From Verrucomicrobiota bacterium (GTDB lineage: Bacteria; Verrucomicrobiota; Verrucomicrobiia; Opitutales; Intestinicryptomonadaceae): a stretch of 46,622 bases of DNA. Numbering within the stretch: position 1 is the stretch's first letter; each line of letters opens with the position of its first letter. The notes below the pieces were generated by a model, which worked only from the letters and a program-made list of their open reading frames with translations, was not told the origin of the DNA and made no database searches. Below are positions 8,195 through 15,719 of this stretch, piece by piece. The stretch is from assembly GCA_023450935.1 (NCBI GenBank), contig JAEXGH010000011.1:1-46622 (forward strand), given 5' to 3'. Both the position numbers and the translations under genes were made by a program.

Positions 8195-8214
8195 ATGTTT
8201 ATATAAAATATCAA
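8195..8214. promoter_or_regulatory. 20-base AT-rich divergent start region
   Basis: Only 20 bases separate the chosen starts of the helicase (minus) and the 312-aa gene (plus). They are almost all A/T, contain TATATAAAAT, and neither side has a Shine-Dalgarno sequence. If both starts are right, the promoters must lie inside the opposite genes or both messages are nearly leaderless. Confidence 0.3.
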
Positions 8215-9153
8215 ATGGCTTTAAATGCAACAATTTTCGAGAAAACGTACAACTCTCTAAAATCCTTGGGGAATTGCTCTGTCGGGTATGCGTATCGAAA
8301 GCTTGAGTTGAAAGATTCGCCAGTAAAGCCCGCACATATCCGCAGAATGCTAAAAATAATCCGCGAAGAAAGAGACTTCGATTCGGATGAAGAAGTGCAT
8401 AGGCTTTACGTTGACATACCGTATTGCGGGCGCGGACGGCCGCCGGCGTCGAACTTGAAAGCCCGCAACGAACTCATTTTGGAGTGTCTAACGTCGGGTG
8501 AAATTCAAACGCGTTCAAAAATCTGCGGCGAGCTCAACAAATGCCGCGACGACATTTGCGGGCGCAGATATAAATGGACTTCTAAAAAGCAAAGGAGCAA
8601 ATCCCAAAGTAAAAATTCAAAGCAGTCCACTGGCAAAACTCAATCCGAAGACAGAAAGGCGATATATCCGCCCTCTTCGATTACGCGCATTCTGAAAAGG
8701 GATTTTAAAATTCCGCTTCGGCGCAAGATTATTTCACCCGACAAGCGAACAAAGCTTCCGCGCCACCTTTACGGGCTGGTTGTCCGCAATGTCGAATTTC
8801 TAAAATACAACGGCAACGTCGGCAAATATATCGCCGTTGTCTTTGCGTGCCACCCGAATTGTATTTCAGACTCGAACGACGACAGGGATAGCGTTTCGGA
8901 ATTAAGCAAATACGAACACCATTTTTTCGCATTATATGACCGAAAAAATCATACGCCTGAGCAGGCATTGAAAAAGTTTCGCGACAGCTTCGTTAAAGAA
9001 TACGCTTCCGTAGAATTCGCCGATGTTCTCAAGGAATTTTCCTCCGACATTGATGATGAGACAACTTTGCGCACAATTCTAAAAAGACAAGCGGACGGTG
9101 AGGAACGCGAAAATAAGAAAGCTTTGGGAAAAGAAAAAGCCAAGGCAAAATGA
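8215..9153 (+). CDS. Unknown 312-residue basic protein beside the helicase
   Basis: I do not recognise this protein. The N-terminal 60 residues look helical. A CGRGRPPAS segment near residue 65 resembles an AT-hook core, followed by a Lys/Ser-rich linker (about 115-145). A folded region (about 150-280) contains RHLYGLVVRNVEFL and YEHHFFALYDRKNHTPEQAL, and the tail is Lys/Glu/Ala-rich. These features suggest DNA binding. It is divergent from the helicase and precedes a short decayed stretch. No catalytic motif is evident. Confidence 0.65.
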   Translation: MALNATIFEKTYNSLKSLGNCSVGYAYRKLELKDSPVKPAHIRRMLKIIREERDFDSDEEVHRLYVDIPYCGRGRPPASNLKARNELILECLTSGEIQTRSKICGELNKCRDDICGRRYKWTSKKQRSKSQSKNSKQSTGKTQSEDRKAIYPPSSITRILKRDFKIPLRRKIISPDKRTKLPRHLYGLVVRNVEFLKYNGNVGKYIAVVFACHPNCISDSNDDRDSVSELSKYEHHFFALYDRKNHTPEQALKKFRDSFVKEYASVEFADVLKEFSSDIDDETTLRTILKRQADGEERENKKALGKEKAKAK

Positions 9154-9155
9154 CG

Positions 9156-9278
9156 CTATTTGAGCGCGTCTTGCAGTTCCCATGCGCGTAGGTGAATTAT
9201 CCCGCCGCGGCTCGGCATTTTGATATCGTCGAGCGGAACTTAAAAGTGATTAGCACCTGCAAAATAATCGTCTGCACT
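9156..9278 (-). pseudogene. Possible decayed gene end
   Basis: On the minus strand, in one frame, the sequence reads SADDYFAGANHF, then TAA, then VPLDDIKMPSRGGIIHLRAW and ELQDALK before a stop at 9156. Both parts look protein-like although the surroundings are AT-rich, as if one Lys codon had become a stop. Further upstream the frame is broken. I do not know the parent family. Confidence 0.3.
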
Positions 9279-9403
9279 CTATAATTTTTCAGATGAATGC
9301 AATTTATTGGCTACGGAAGAATATTTCGCAGCCCCGTCAAACTTCGTTCAGGTAAATTTTTAGACGTAAATGCAAACCGTTTTTAACTCAACGAAAGGTT
9401 TGC

Positions 9404-9883
9404 ATGAATAAATTATATCTAAAACTACTTGAAATGATTGACAAAAACGGCGATGCGCTGAACGGGGAAATACTCGCGTTCATCAGGGAGCATTCGCTTT
9501 TGCCTGTAATGTTATTACGCCAAAACCAGCTTGCCTATCTTGCCTTGGGGCGGCTTGCTTCCGATGGGTATATGATTGCCCAAAACGATATCGCAGCATC
9601 GTTGTTTGCGGAGCGGAATTTTGATAAATCGCTTTGGCGGAAATTGACGCTCTCCGAAGATGTCTGGGCGGAGGTTGTAATGGTGGAGAACAGCCTTCTG
9701 CCTGTTCTCGAAGAGAAGGGCGTTTTCAGGCGGATAACTAAGGAGAAGTTCCGCGAAATTTTAGAGAACGCCTACGACCTCGAAGCAAAAGAAGAGTTGG
9801 GAAGGCTTTGGCGGGCACGATTCGGAAACGCCCGTTTAACTCCCGCCGAGGAAATTTTGACGCCAATTGACATTTTCGCATGA
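9404..9883 (+). CDS. Unknown 159-residue protein preceding the coupling-type ATPase
   Basis: I do not recognise this protein. It is acidic, helical and contains no obvious membrane segment (MNKLYLKLLEMIDKNGDAL at the start). Residues 50-75 (LRQNQLAYLALGRLASDGYM) look like a winged-helix or hydrophobic core. AAAGG lies 8 bases upstream of the ATG. Its stop overlaps the ATPase start by four bases (ATGA), so the two proteins are coupled and probably work together in mobilization or element maintenance. Confidence 0.7.
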   Translation: MNKLYLKLLEMIDKNGDALNGEILAFIREHSLLPVMLLRQNQLAYLALGRLASDGYMIAQNDIAASLFAERNFDKSLWRKLTLSEDVWAEVVMVENSLLPVLEEKGVFRRITKEKFREILENAYDLEAKEELGRLWRARFGNARLTPAEEILTPIDIFA

Positions 9884-11301
9884 GAGACGAAATTATAACA
9901 AAACTAAACGGCGGCGGTCGGGAAATCGCCCTGACTGCCGATACCCTTTGCAAGCACACGCTTTTTATTGGCAGCACTGGCAGCGGCAAGACAACAGCGC
10001 TAAACGCCCTATTGCGCGGATTGATTGCCTTTCGCGCGGACGACAAGAGGCGGAAAATAGGCTTGCTGCTTTTCGATTTCAAAAACGACGGCACTCTTTA
10101 CAAAATCAAAAAGTGGGCGCGCGAATGCGGCAGGCTGCGTGATGTTGTGGACTTTTCGGGAGGCGGGCACTACATCAATCCTTTTGCCGAAGTAAACTCG
10201 CCAGCGAAAGTATCGGAGCTTGTAGATTTCCTGATGTCGGCATTCGGCGACAACACTGGCGAAAACGCTTATTGGACGATGGCGTTCCGCAAGCGGCTGA
10301 ATACAATTTTGAACTTCTGTCTTTTCCGCCACGATTCGATTGATTTCGACAGATTTACCGACGCATTTCGGGATTTTCTGGATTCAGATAAAATCGACGA
10401 ATGGCGGGAATTCATCTCTGCCTCTTTGCCCGAAATCTGCCGGTGCGAAGTCTTGGACAAATCGAAAAGGAATGCGGCTTGGGCGCAGATAAAGCGCATT
10501 GCAAAGCAGCTAAAATCCGACCTGTCGGAGTGGCAAAAGCTCGATTCGCGCACGAAAAGCAACGAGACAAGCACGATGACAAACACTCTCGCGCTTCTCG
10601 AAAATCGGACAACCCGAAACTTTTTAAGCGGCAAAAAGCTTTTAGACATCGGCGACATCGCAAGGCTCGGAAATATTGTCGTTCTGACGTTCCCCGCAAC
10701 GACAAACCAATTCGCGGCGGCAATCGTGGCTAAGCTCGCAAAAGCCCAATTTTACAGGACTATCCAGCTTCGCGGAGACTCTCCCGACAACCGCCTTGCG
10801 GGAATTGTAATGGACGAATTTCCACTTGTTGTAACCGGCGGTCGCGACATTTCAAGCGATGCATACAACCTCCAAACAATGCGCAGCAAAGGCGGTTTTG
10901 CCGTTGCCGCAACACAGGGAATTGTGGCTCTCGACTTGGCGATTGGCGAAAGGGAATGCGCCCATCTGCTCGCAAACATCAACAACCTTTTTGTGTTTAG
11001 AACGTCCGAGCCCGAAGCCGCCAAACTTGTAGAATTCGCGGATTATGCGCCGCCTTCGCACTCCAACATCGGCTTCAACGCTGATGATACAGAAATGCGC
11101 GAGGAATTTACTTCACCCGAAAATCTGCCGCGGGGATACGCATTCGTCAAGTTGGCTAACGGCTTTTGCACGCCTTGCGCCGTAAAGCTCGAACGACTGT
11201 TTGTGGAAGCCCCGCGTAAAAGGGTGCACACGGCACTGGATGTCGAACGTGAGTGCTTATCGGAATTGCGGAACGCATTGGCACGGACTCAACACAGATG
11301 A
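9880..11301 (+). CDS. VirD4/TraG-like coupling ATPase, lacking a membrane domain
   Basis: A 473-residue P-loop ATPase with Walker A IGSTGSGKTT (about residues 29-38), FDFKNDGTLYKI (a TraD/VirD4-like feature) and Walker B IVMDEFPLVV near residue 310. These are followed by AVAATQGIVALD, a typical motif III region of coupling proteins. It starts directly with the ATPase and has no N-terminal transmembrane pair, unlike classical VirD4. A TcpA- or HerA-like soluble motor is possible. With the relaxase and MobC it fits a mobilizable element that brings its own DNA pump or adaptor but no secretion channel. Four-base overlaps link it to both neighbours. Confidence 0.7.
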   Translation: MRDEIITKLNGGGREIALTADTLCKHTLFIGSTGSGKTTALNALLRGLIAFRADDKRRKIGLLLFDFKNDGTLYKIKKWARECGRLRDVVDFSGGGHYINPFAEVNSPAKVSELVDFLMSAFGDNTGENAYWTMAFRKRLNTILNFCLFRHDSIDFDRFTDAFRDFLDSDKIDEWREFISASLPEICRCEVLDKSKRNAAWAQIKRIAKQLKSDLSEWQKLDSRTKSNETSTMTNTLALLENRTTRNFLSGKKLLDIGDIARLGNIVVLTFPATTNQFAAAIVAKLAKAQFYRTIQLRGDSPDNRLAGIVMDEFPLVVTGGRDISSDAYNLQTMRSKGGFAVAATQGIVALDLAIGERECAHLLANINNLFVFRTSEPEAAKLVEFADYAPPSHSNIGFNADDTEMREEFTSPENLPRGYAFVKLANGFCTPCAVKLERLFVEAPRKRVHTALDVERECLSELRNALARTQHR

Positions 11302-11516
11302 TAAATTTTGAGACTAATACACATTTTATCGCAATGTTAAAAAATATGAAAAAAGAAGATACAAGCAACACAAAATACAAACGCGACGGCAGGTATATAT
11401 CATACCGCCGCAGAAACCGCGAACTTTCTTTCGCAATGGAAGGAGTCGTTCAGCTACCGCTTCGGCACGTTTCGCGCCTGATGGCGGCAAAGCAAATCGC
11501 ATACGAAAGGAACTAA
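11298..11516 (+). CDS. Small basic protein (72 aa)
   Basis: The ATG at 11298 overlaps the stop of the ATPase gene (ATGA), which supports this start over the internal ATG at 11334. The product is Arg/Lys-rich (KYKRDGRYISYRRRNRELSF) with a C-terminal helix and contains no recognised motif. It is the third gene of the 9404-11939 operon. It could bind DNA or RNA; its role is unknown. Confidence 0.55.
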   Translation: MINFETNTHFIAMLKNMKKEDTSNTKYKRDGRYISYRRRNRELSFAMEGVVQLPLRHVSRLMAAKQIAYERN

Positions 11517-11939
11517 ATGAAACTGGCAACATTCAACAAACACAAGGACAGATTCGATATGAACAACCCGTATGACACCTTCATAAAACAGGCGGCGAAA
11601 AAAACGAAAGTTCCCGACGAACTTAGAACGCGGAAAGTCTACATTGGTAAAAGTGGCGCGGGATTGGCAACGCCTGACAAGCACCACTTTCTCGACAGGT
11701 CTTTGTTCCCCAAAAAGGGAACACCTACGATAAAAGTTTCGCGCTCAAAGCACGAAGAACTACAAGCCTTGCTTGCAAACGCCATATCGCAAGACGGCTA
11801 TTCGGCGTATGAGGCTGCGGTAAAAGCCGAATGTCCGCAGATTGAAGAGCCTATCTCCGAAATCTACTTGGAGCGAATCTCCGCGCTTAAACCAACCCTC
11901 TGGGCGCGAATCAAAAATATGTTCGCCCGCGAACGCTGA
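11517..11939 (+). CDS. Unknown 140-residue protein at the end of the element operon
   Basis: It begins directly after the previous stop with a good AAAGGA site. The protein is basic at the N-terminus (KQAAKKTKVPDELRTRKVYI). It has a central segment TIKVSRSKHEELQALLANAI that may form a helix-turn-helix, and ends with a basic amphipathic helix WARIKNMFARER. I do not recognise a family. It is the last gene before the non-coding right end and tRNA-Asp. Confidence 0.6.
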   Translation: MKLATFNKHKDRFDMNNPYDTFIKQAAKKTKVPDELRTRKVYIGKSGAGLATPDKHHFLDRSLFPKKGTPTIKVSRSKHEELQALLANAISQDGYSAYEAAVKAECPQIEEPISEIYLERISALKPTLWARIKNMFARER

Positions 11940-11986
11940 AAAAGCGAAAAAATGGGTCTAAAATACGCCTCAAAATCCTGTTGGAT

Positions 11987-12110
11987 TTTTGTTGGTGAAT
12001 TGTTGGAAAAAACACCAACAAAACGCCAATTTTGGCAGTTTTCGGGCGGACGAGTATTCCGCCGCAAGTGGCTTAAATACTGGCTTTGCGGGGCATCGAA
12101 ACCCCGCAAA
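11987..12110. repeat. Inverted repeats at the right end of the element
   Basis: Two strong dyads lie in the gene-free 11940-12150 stretch. TTTTGTTGGTG (11987-11997) pairs with CACCAACAAAA (12013-12023), and TTTGCGGGG (12085-12093) pairs with CCCCGCAAA (12102-12110). Neither has a following T-run, so they are unlikely to be terminators. Their position next to tRNA-Asp suggests recombination or Xis-type sites, but this is only inference. Confidence 0.4.
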
Positions 12111-12147
12111 CCGCGTAGATACTGGGTTTGACGCGAAATTTAGAAAC

Positions 12148-12182
12148 AAAAAAAGCCGCAAGTCTTTGAACTTGCGGCTTTT
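12148..12182 (-). terminator. Terminator downstream of tRNA-Asp
   Basis: AAAAGCCGCAAG (12151-12162) and CTTGCGGCTTTT (12171-12182) form a 12-bp stem with an 8-base loop. On the minus strand it is followed by a run of seven T (12154-12148), 4 bases past the tRNA 3' end. Confidence 0.85.
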
Positions 12183-12186
12183 AAAG

Positions 12187-12263
12187 TGGCGGGATGGACG
12201 AGACTCGAACTCGCGACCTCCTGCGTGACAGGCAGGCGTTCTAACCAACTGAACTACCACCCC
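12187..12263 (-). tRNA. tRNA-Asp (GTC)
   Basis: A 77-base cloverleaf on the minus strand. The acceptor arm is GGGGTGG paired with CCATCCC, there is a D-arm with GTTCAGTTGGTTAGAAC, and the anticodon stem CCTGC/GCAGG encloses loop CTGTCAC with anticodon GTC. The T-arm contains GTTCGAGTC. The discriminator is G, followed by an encoded CCA at 12189-12187. Its 3' end faces the integrase-bearing element, so it is the probable attachment site. Confidence 0.95.
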
Positions 12264-12279
12264 AATTGATTATTATTCC

Positions 12280-12311
12280 ACCATACTGCCCGTTCACTAT
12301 CCGTGTGTCAA
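12280..12311 (-). promoter_or_regulatory. Candidate promoter of tRNA-Asp
   Basis: A perfect TTGACA (12311-12306 on the minus strand) lies 43 bases upstream of the tRNA. The best -10-like hexamer, TATGGT, is at a long 20-base spacing, and CAGTAT lies at 17. The -35 is clear and the -10 is uncertain. Confidence 0.4.
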
Positions 12312-12651
12312 CTATATTTTTTCTTTTTCTTCACTTTTGTTTTTTATCCCTCATTTTCACTCGTTTTTTCAGTCGGAGCGTTTCTTCTCCCCTTATTTCG
12401 TGTCGTCTGACTACGCCTTTCCAGTATTATCTTGACCGCATTTTTTATGTCTCTACAATACACATCTGTTATGAAAAGACGGTTGTTTTTAGGCTGCTCG
12501 GTGTCGGCGCAGTTTGGAGGCTTGTCATTACGCTGCGAATATGTCGGGCTAAAGAACCTAAATCGAGCCATCATCATCGCCATCTCGACTCTCAATTCCG
12601 AACTCTTTGCGGAATTCGCCGAAAAAATCTCGAAGTTAAAAACTATTTAAT
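12312..12651. other. Gene-free stretch upstream of the pentapeptide gene
   Basis: It is T/C-rich near the tRNA and more mixed after 12,450. Open frames on both strands overlap each other and show no protein character, so I see no gene or strong structure here. Confidence 0.4.
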
Positions 12652-13551
12652 ATGGACGAAAAATACTACAAAGTAATTTTACCATCGTCGGTATCGCCCA
12701 CGAAAAATTTCGACTACACTCCGTATCTGCCGCGCGGCGGCGAAGCGGGGCAGTGGCTTCCTCCAATCCCCTCCGCCAAAATACGCGGCGCGGGCTACTA
12801 TGTTTCCAAGCACTGGCGCGTTTGGTGGACGGCTGGCGCGCGCGTGTTCGAGGTGGAGTGCAGGGGGATTCGGCGCGAAGATCTCAACGGCGTGGAAAAG
12901 CAGGCGTGCTGCGAGTCAATCCGTTTCCTGCGCGAAGTATCAGCTGATTCGGGCGACGCCAAATTCAACATCGGCGTCGGCAACACGGGGCGTTCAAACG
13001 AGGGCGACTGCAACGTCGGCGATTTCAATATCGGCAGCCGAAATGTAGGCAATTTAAATTCCGGCGACTTCAACACCGGCGATTCCAACACGGGCATAGA
13101 CAACGTAGGCAACGACAACTGCGGCAGCCTCAATTCGGGCTCTTCCAACATCGGACATTCCAACACGGGAAGTTTCAACCGCGGCAGTTTCAACAGCGGC
13201 GACTACAATACGGGGCATGCAAATACGGGAAGTTTCAACCGCGGCAACCGCAATTCGGGCAAGTGGAACGTCTGCAACAACAGCTGCGGGTTTTTCAACA
13301 CTGCGGAACCTCCCGCGTATATGTTCGACAAACCCGCGGGGTTGCGCGCTTCGGAAATCAGGCTACCGAAGTGGCTTCAGAAGGGCGATTTGAACGCGTC
13401 GCTTCAATCCGCCGAAATCGACGACCTGCAAGCGACTTTCGCGCTTCCGAATTTTGACGCCGCAATTTTCGAGCGCATTACGGGAATTTCCGCCGAAACG
13501 CTGAACGCCGTTATTGCGCGCAAAAAAACGGAAGCGTTGACACGGATATAG
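12652..13551 (+). CDS. Pentapeptide-repeat protein of the NxG type
   Basis: A 299-residue protein in three parts. The first is an N-terminal domain of about 100 residues starting MDEKYYKVILPSS. The second is 23 consecutive five-residue units of pattern xNxGx (residues about 104-218), for example FNIGV, GNTGR, FNTGD. The third is a C-terminal part beginning near AYMFDKPAGLR. The NxG repeats match the Pentapeptide_2 type known from mycobacterial PPE-MPTR proteins and phage-like proteins, expected to form a right-handed coil. The FNTxEPxxxMFDKPxG transition is similar to proteins seen in gut phages and bacteria. There is no signal peptide. Its biological role is unknown. Confidence 0.8.
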   Translation: MDEKYYKVILPSSVSPTKNFDYTPYLPRGGEAGQWLPPIPSAKIRGAGYYVSKHWRVWWTAGARVFEVECRGIRREDLNGVEKQACCESIRFLREVSADSGDAKFNIGVGNTGRSNEGDCNVGDFNIGSRNVGNLNSGDFNTGDSNTGIDNVGNDNCGSLNSGSSNIGHSNTGSFNRGSFNSGDYNTGHANTGSFNRGNRNSGKWNVCNNSCGFFNTAEPPAYMFDKPAGLRASEIRLPKWLQKGDLNASLQSAEIDDLQATFALPNFDAAIFERITGISAETLNAVIARKKTEALTRI

Positions 13552-13602
13552 ATTTTCCCCGAATACAATCCTAAATCAATAACACATATGAAATAACTAC
13601 AA

Positions 13603-13913
13603 ATGCTAAAAACAAACATTATAAAAACGGCGTTGGCGTCGGCGTTTATCTTCGTTTTCCATTCGGCGAATCGCTGATTACACCCAACGATTTTGAAGGC
13701 GACGACAGTTCGCGCATAGAAGCCGCCATAAAAAAGGCGTGCGAAACCGGCGAGCGTTCCGTCGAAATTCCGCGCATGAACAAAGCCCGCAGGGTCGCCG
13801 TCTGGATAAAAGGCCCTTTGTGCGACAGCGCGATACGCAACGTCTTTACCGAAACGCCCGAAACAAAACGCTACGACGCTCCCGCTCCCATGGAGCGCGT
13901 TATTTTGGAATAA
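13603..13913 (+). pseudogene. Decayed secreted pectin-lyase-like protein
   Basis: From ATG 13603 a signal peptide is encoded (MLKTNIIKTALASAFIFVFH) that ends at TGA 13675. In the -1 frame, from 13671 to the stop at 13911, the sequence continues SLITPNDFEGDDSSRIEAAI, then KKACETGERSVEIPR. This is the usual N-terminus of right-handed beta-helix (pectate-lyase-like) proteins, in which xDF.G.DD..xI..AI is conserved. The remaining 45 codons end the frame, while such enzymes need 350 or more residues. It therefore looks like a gene with both a frameshift and a large internal deletion. Confidence 0.6.
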
Positions 13914-13998
13914 CTTTGCCGCATTGTTAAGTCGAGGCGGCATCGGAGAAGGTATGGATTTTTTCGGGTTGCGGGTTGTGGAACGAAATTGCGGGCTT

Positions 13999-14361
13999 TT
14001 ATTTGTTGGGAAGCCAGAAGCCGCCCTTGCCGTCCGACTCCACATGTCCGCCGCCGTTGGGCAACCAGAATCCGCCGCGCTCGTCCGATTCAATGTGTCC
14101 GCCGCCGTTGGGAAGCCAATGTCCGCCTCTGCCGTCTGATTGCATGTGTCCGCCTCCGTTGGGAAGCCAGAATCCGCCCTTGCCGTCCGACTCCACGTGT
14201 CCGCCACCGTTGGGCAACCAGAACCCACCGCGCCCGTCCGATTCAATGTGTCCACCTCCGTTGGGAAGCCAGAAACCGCCCCTTCCGTCTGACTGCATGT
14301 GTCCCGCAAAAGAGGCTAAAAGCGGGAACAAAATGCAGGCAAAAGCAAATTTCGTCTTCAT
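13999..14361 (-). CDS. Small secreted protein with six 17-residue tandem repeats
   Basis: A 120-residue protein. ATG 14361 gives a clean signal peptide (MKTKFAFACILFPLLASFA), then six units of the form GHxxSDGxGGFWLPNGG up to the C-terminus. The units come in the order MQ, IE, VE, MQ, IE, VE at the two variable positions, so a block of three units (153 bases) has been duplicated. Each unit holds one conserved His, Asp and Trp, and the fourth has an extra His in place of Phe. The mature protein should be exported. Metal or glycan binding is possible but unproven. I know no named family. Confidence 0.7.
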   Translation of the reverse strand: MKTKFAFACILFPLLASFAGHMQSDGRGGFWLPNGGGHIESDGRGGFWLPNGGGHVESDGKGGFWLPNGGGHMQSDGRGGHWLPNGGGHIESDERGGFWLPNGGGHVESDGKGGFWLPNK

Positions 14362-14499
14362 AATTTTCAAGAATAACAATGTTGTCGGTTAGTCAAACAT
14401 CTTGCAGTCATAGTATTATTCGGAATATTTTTTGCAATCTTCTTTTGCGGGCTTAATTTTCCCCGTCCGCACTAAAAAACAATAAAAGTTAGGTTTGCT

Positions 14500-14592
14500 A
14501 TGAATATCAAAAAGACGGCACTCTTTGCGGCAGCTGCGGCAATTTTCGGCGCGGCGGCTTTGGATTTTTCGGCCGTGCGCCGCAGAAAGTAG
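14500..14592 (+). CDS. 30-codon signal-peptide-like ORF
   Basis: ATG 14500 encodes MNIKKTALFAAAAAIFGAAA followed by ten residues ending RRRK and a TAG. The start is a perfect signal-peptide type sequence, but no mature protein follows. It is either a tiny membrane or secreted peptide or the remnant of a deleted secreted-protein gene, which fits the decayed gene at 13603. Confidence 0.35.
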   Translation: MNIKKTALFAAAAAIFGAAALDFSAVRRRK

Positions 14593-14690
14593 TTTTCCCC
14601 TACATTGCGCGTAAGTTGTCGGAGGTGTTTTTAAGCGGTATATCCGTTTTTTTTGTTGATGTAAAACGGCGCGTTAAGTAGTCTGTGGAA

Positions 14691-15575
14691 ATGAGAAAAA
14701 CTGTGGGATTTATTTTGTGTTCCGCCGCCGCGCTTTTGGGCGCGTGTTGCGGATTGAAAGAAAACGGCGAAAATAGCGCGGCTCGGGTTCGCTCCGAAAT
14801 TTTGGCGGAGAAATCTCTTGTGGCGTTTTGGGATTTTTCCGAACCGCAAAAAGCGGACGGCGGTTTTGCCGACGCTCGCGGAAATTTCGTTTTGAGCGAC
14901 GCCTCGGGAAGTGTCAAACGCGTGGCGGGCGACGGTGTTTTCGGGGCGTCGTGTCTGGAGTTTAACGGCGAAAATTCGTATTTGACTCTGCCGAAGGAGA
15001 AAGTCGGCGCACTCGACATCACAAAGAAAATTACCGTGGTTGCGTGGGTAAAACGCGCGTCGGGCAAGCACAACTGTTTTGTTGCGGGACTTTGGAACGA
15101 GCACTCCGACGGCGGCAAACGCCAATACGGGCTTTTCGTTTCGCTTCCGTATTACAACGGCGCAGACAAAGTTTGCGGGCACATTTCCTCCACGGGAAAG
15201 GCTACGCCGCCGTTCCCGTATTCGGTAGACTACAGCACAAGCCCCGAGAAAGTCCCCGTGGGCGAGTGGGTGCAGGCGGCAATGACGTTCGACGGGCGCG
15301 AGATAAAATCGTTCTTCGACGGGAAATTCACGCCCTCCGAACCAGAACTTATCGCGCACACAAAGGGCTTTGCGGGCTACCCGAACGGGCTTGTGCAGCG
15401 CAAGAATCCGTATTATTTCCCAGACGGAATGCGCAGCAACGGCTCGGATTTTACGGTCGGCTCTGTGTTGCTAAAACGCGGAATGGGCAATTTCTTCCAC
15501 GGCAGAATTGCCGCAGTTGCGGTCTTCGGCGACATCGTAGACCCCGCGCGTTTTGTAGTGGAAGCGCGAAAATAG
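14691..15575 (+). CDS. LamG/concanavalin-like lipoprotein
   Basis: A 294-residue protein with a lipoprotein signal peptide (ALLGAC lipobox, Cys near residue 19). It then has one jelly-roll domain of the LamG_3 type: SLVAFWDFSE at the start, SYLTLPK, ITVVAWVKRA in the middle, WVQAAMTFDGREIKSFFDG and RIAAVAVFGD near the end. Such domains bind carbohydrate or occur in glycan-processing proteins. The ATG at 14691 was preferred to GTG 14685 because it directly precedes the RKT charged start. It stands alone before lysS. Confidence 0.75.
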   Translation: MRKTVGFILCSAAALLGACCGLKENGENSAARVRSEILAEKSLVAFWDFSEPQKADGGFADARGNFVLSDASGSVKRVAGDGVFGASCLEFNGENSYLTLPKEKVGALDITKKITVVAWVKRASGKHNCFVAGLWNEHSDGGKRQYGLFVSLPYYNGADKVCGHISSTGKATPPFPYSVDYSTSPEKVPVGEWVQAAMTFDGREIKSFFDGKFTPSEPELIAHTKGFAGYPNGLVQRKNPYYFPDGMRSNGSDFTVGSVLLKRGMGNFFHGRIAAVAVFGDIVDPARFVVEARK

Positions 15576-15719
15576 CCGCAAAAAATTTGGCTTTCCTGAT
15601 ATTTGAAGTGGTGCGTTCGGCGTTTTTGTGCGGGCGTTCCGTTTTTTATGTGTTGATTCCAAAAATATGTTGCCATGTGTCCAATTGTATGTAATAAGGG
15701 AACGGAAACTTTTTACAAA

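Noticed and set aside
11987..12110. Terminators at the end of the element operon
   Set aside because: The stems are strong but have no T-run on either strand.
12266..12676. Open frames between tRNA-Asp and the pentapeptide gene
   Set aside because: Overlapping frames on both strands, hydrophobic because of T/C-rich DNA; no protein-like conservation visible.
12798..13193. Antisense 131-codon frame over the pentapeptide repeats
   Set aside because: It is the complement of the NxG repeats and simply repeats LP-rich units.
13999..14320. CRISPR-like array
   Set aside because: The 51-base units are coding repeats of a secreted protein with no spacers; no cas genes in the window.
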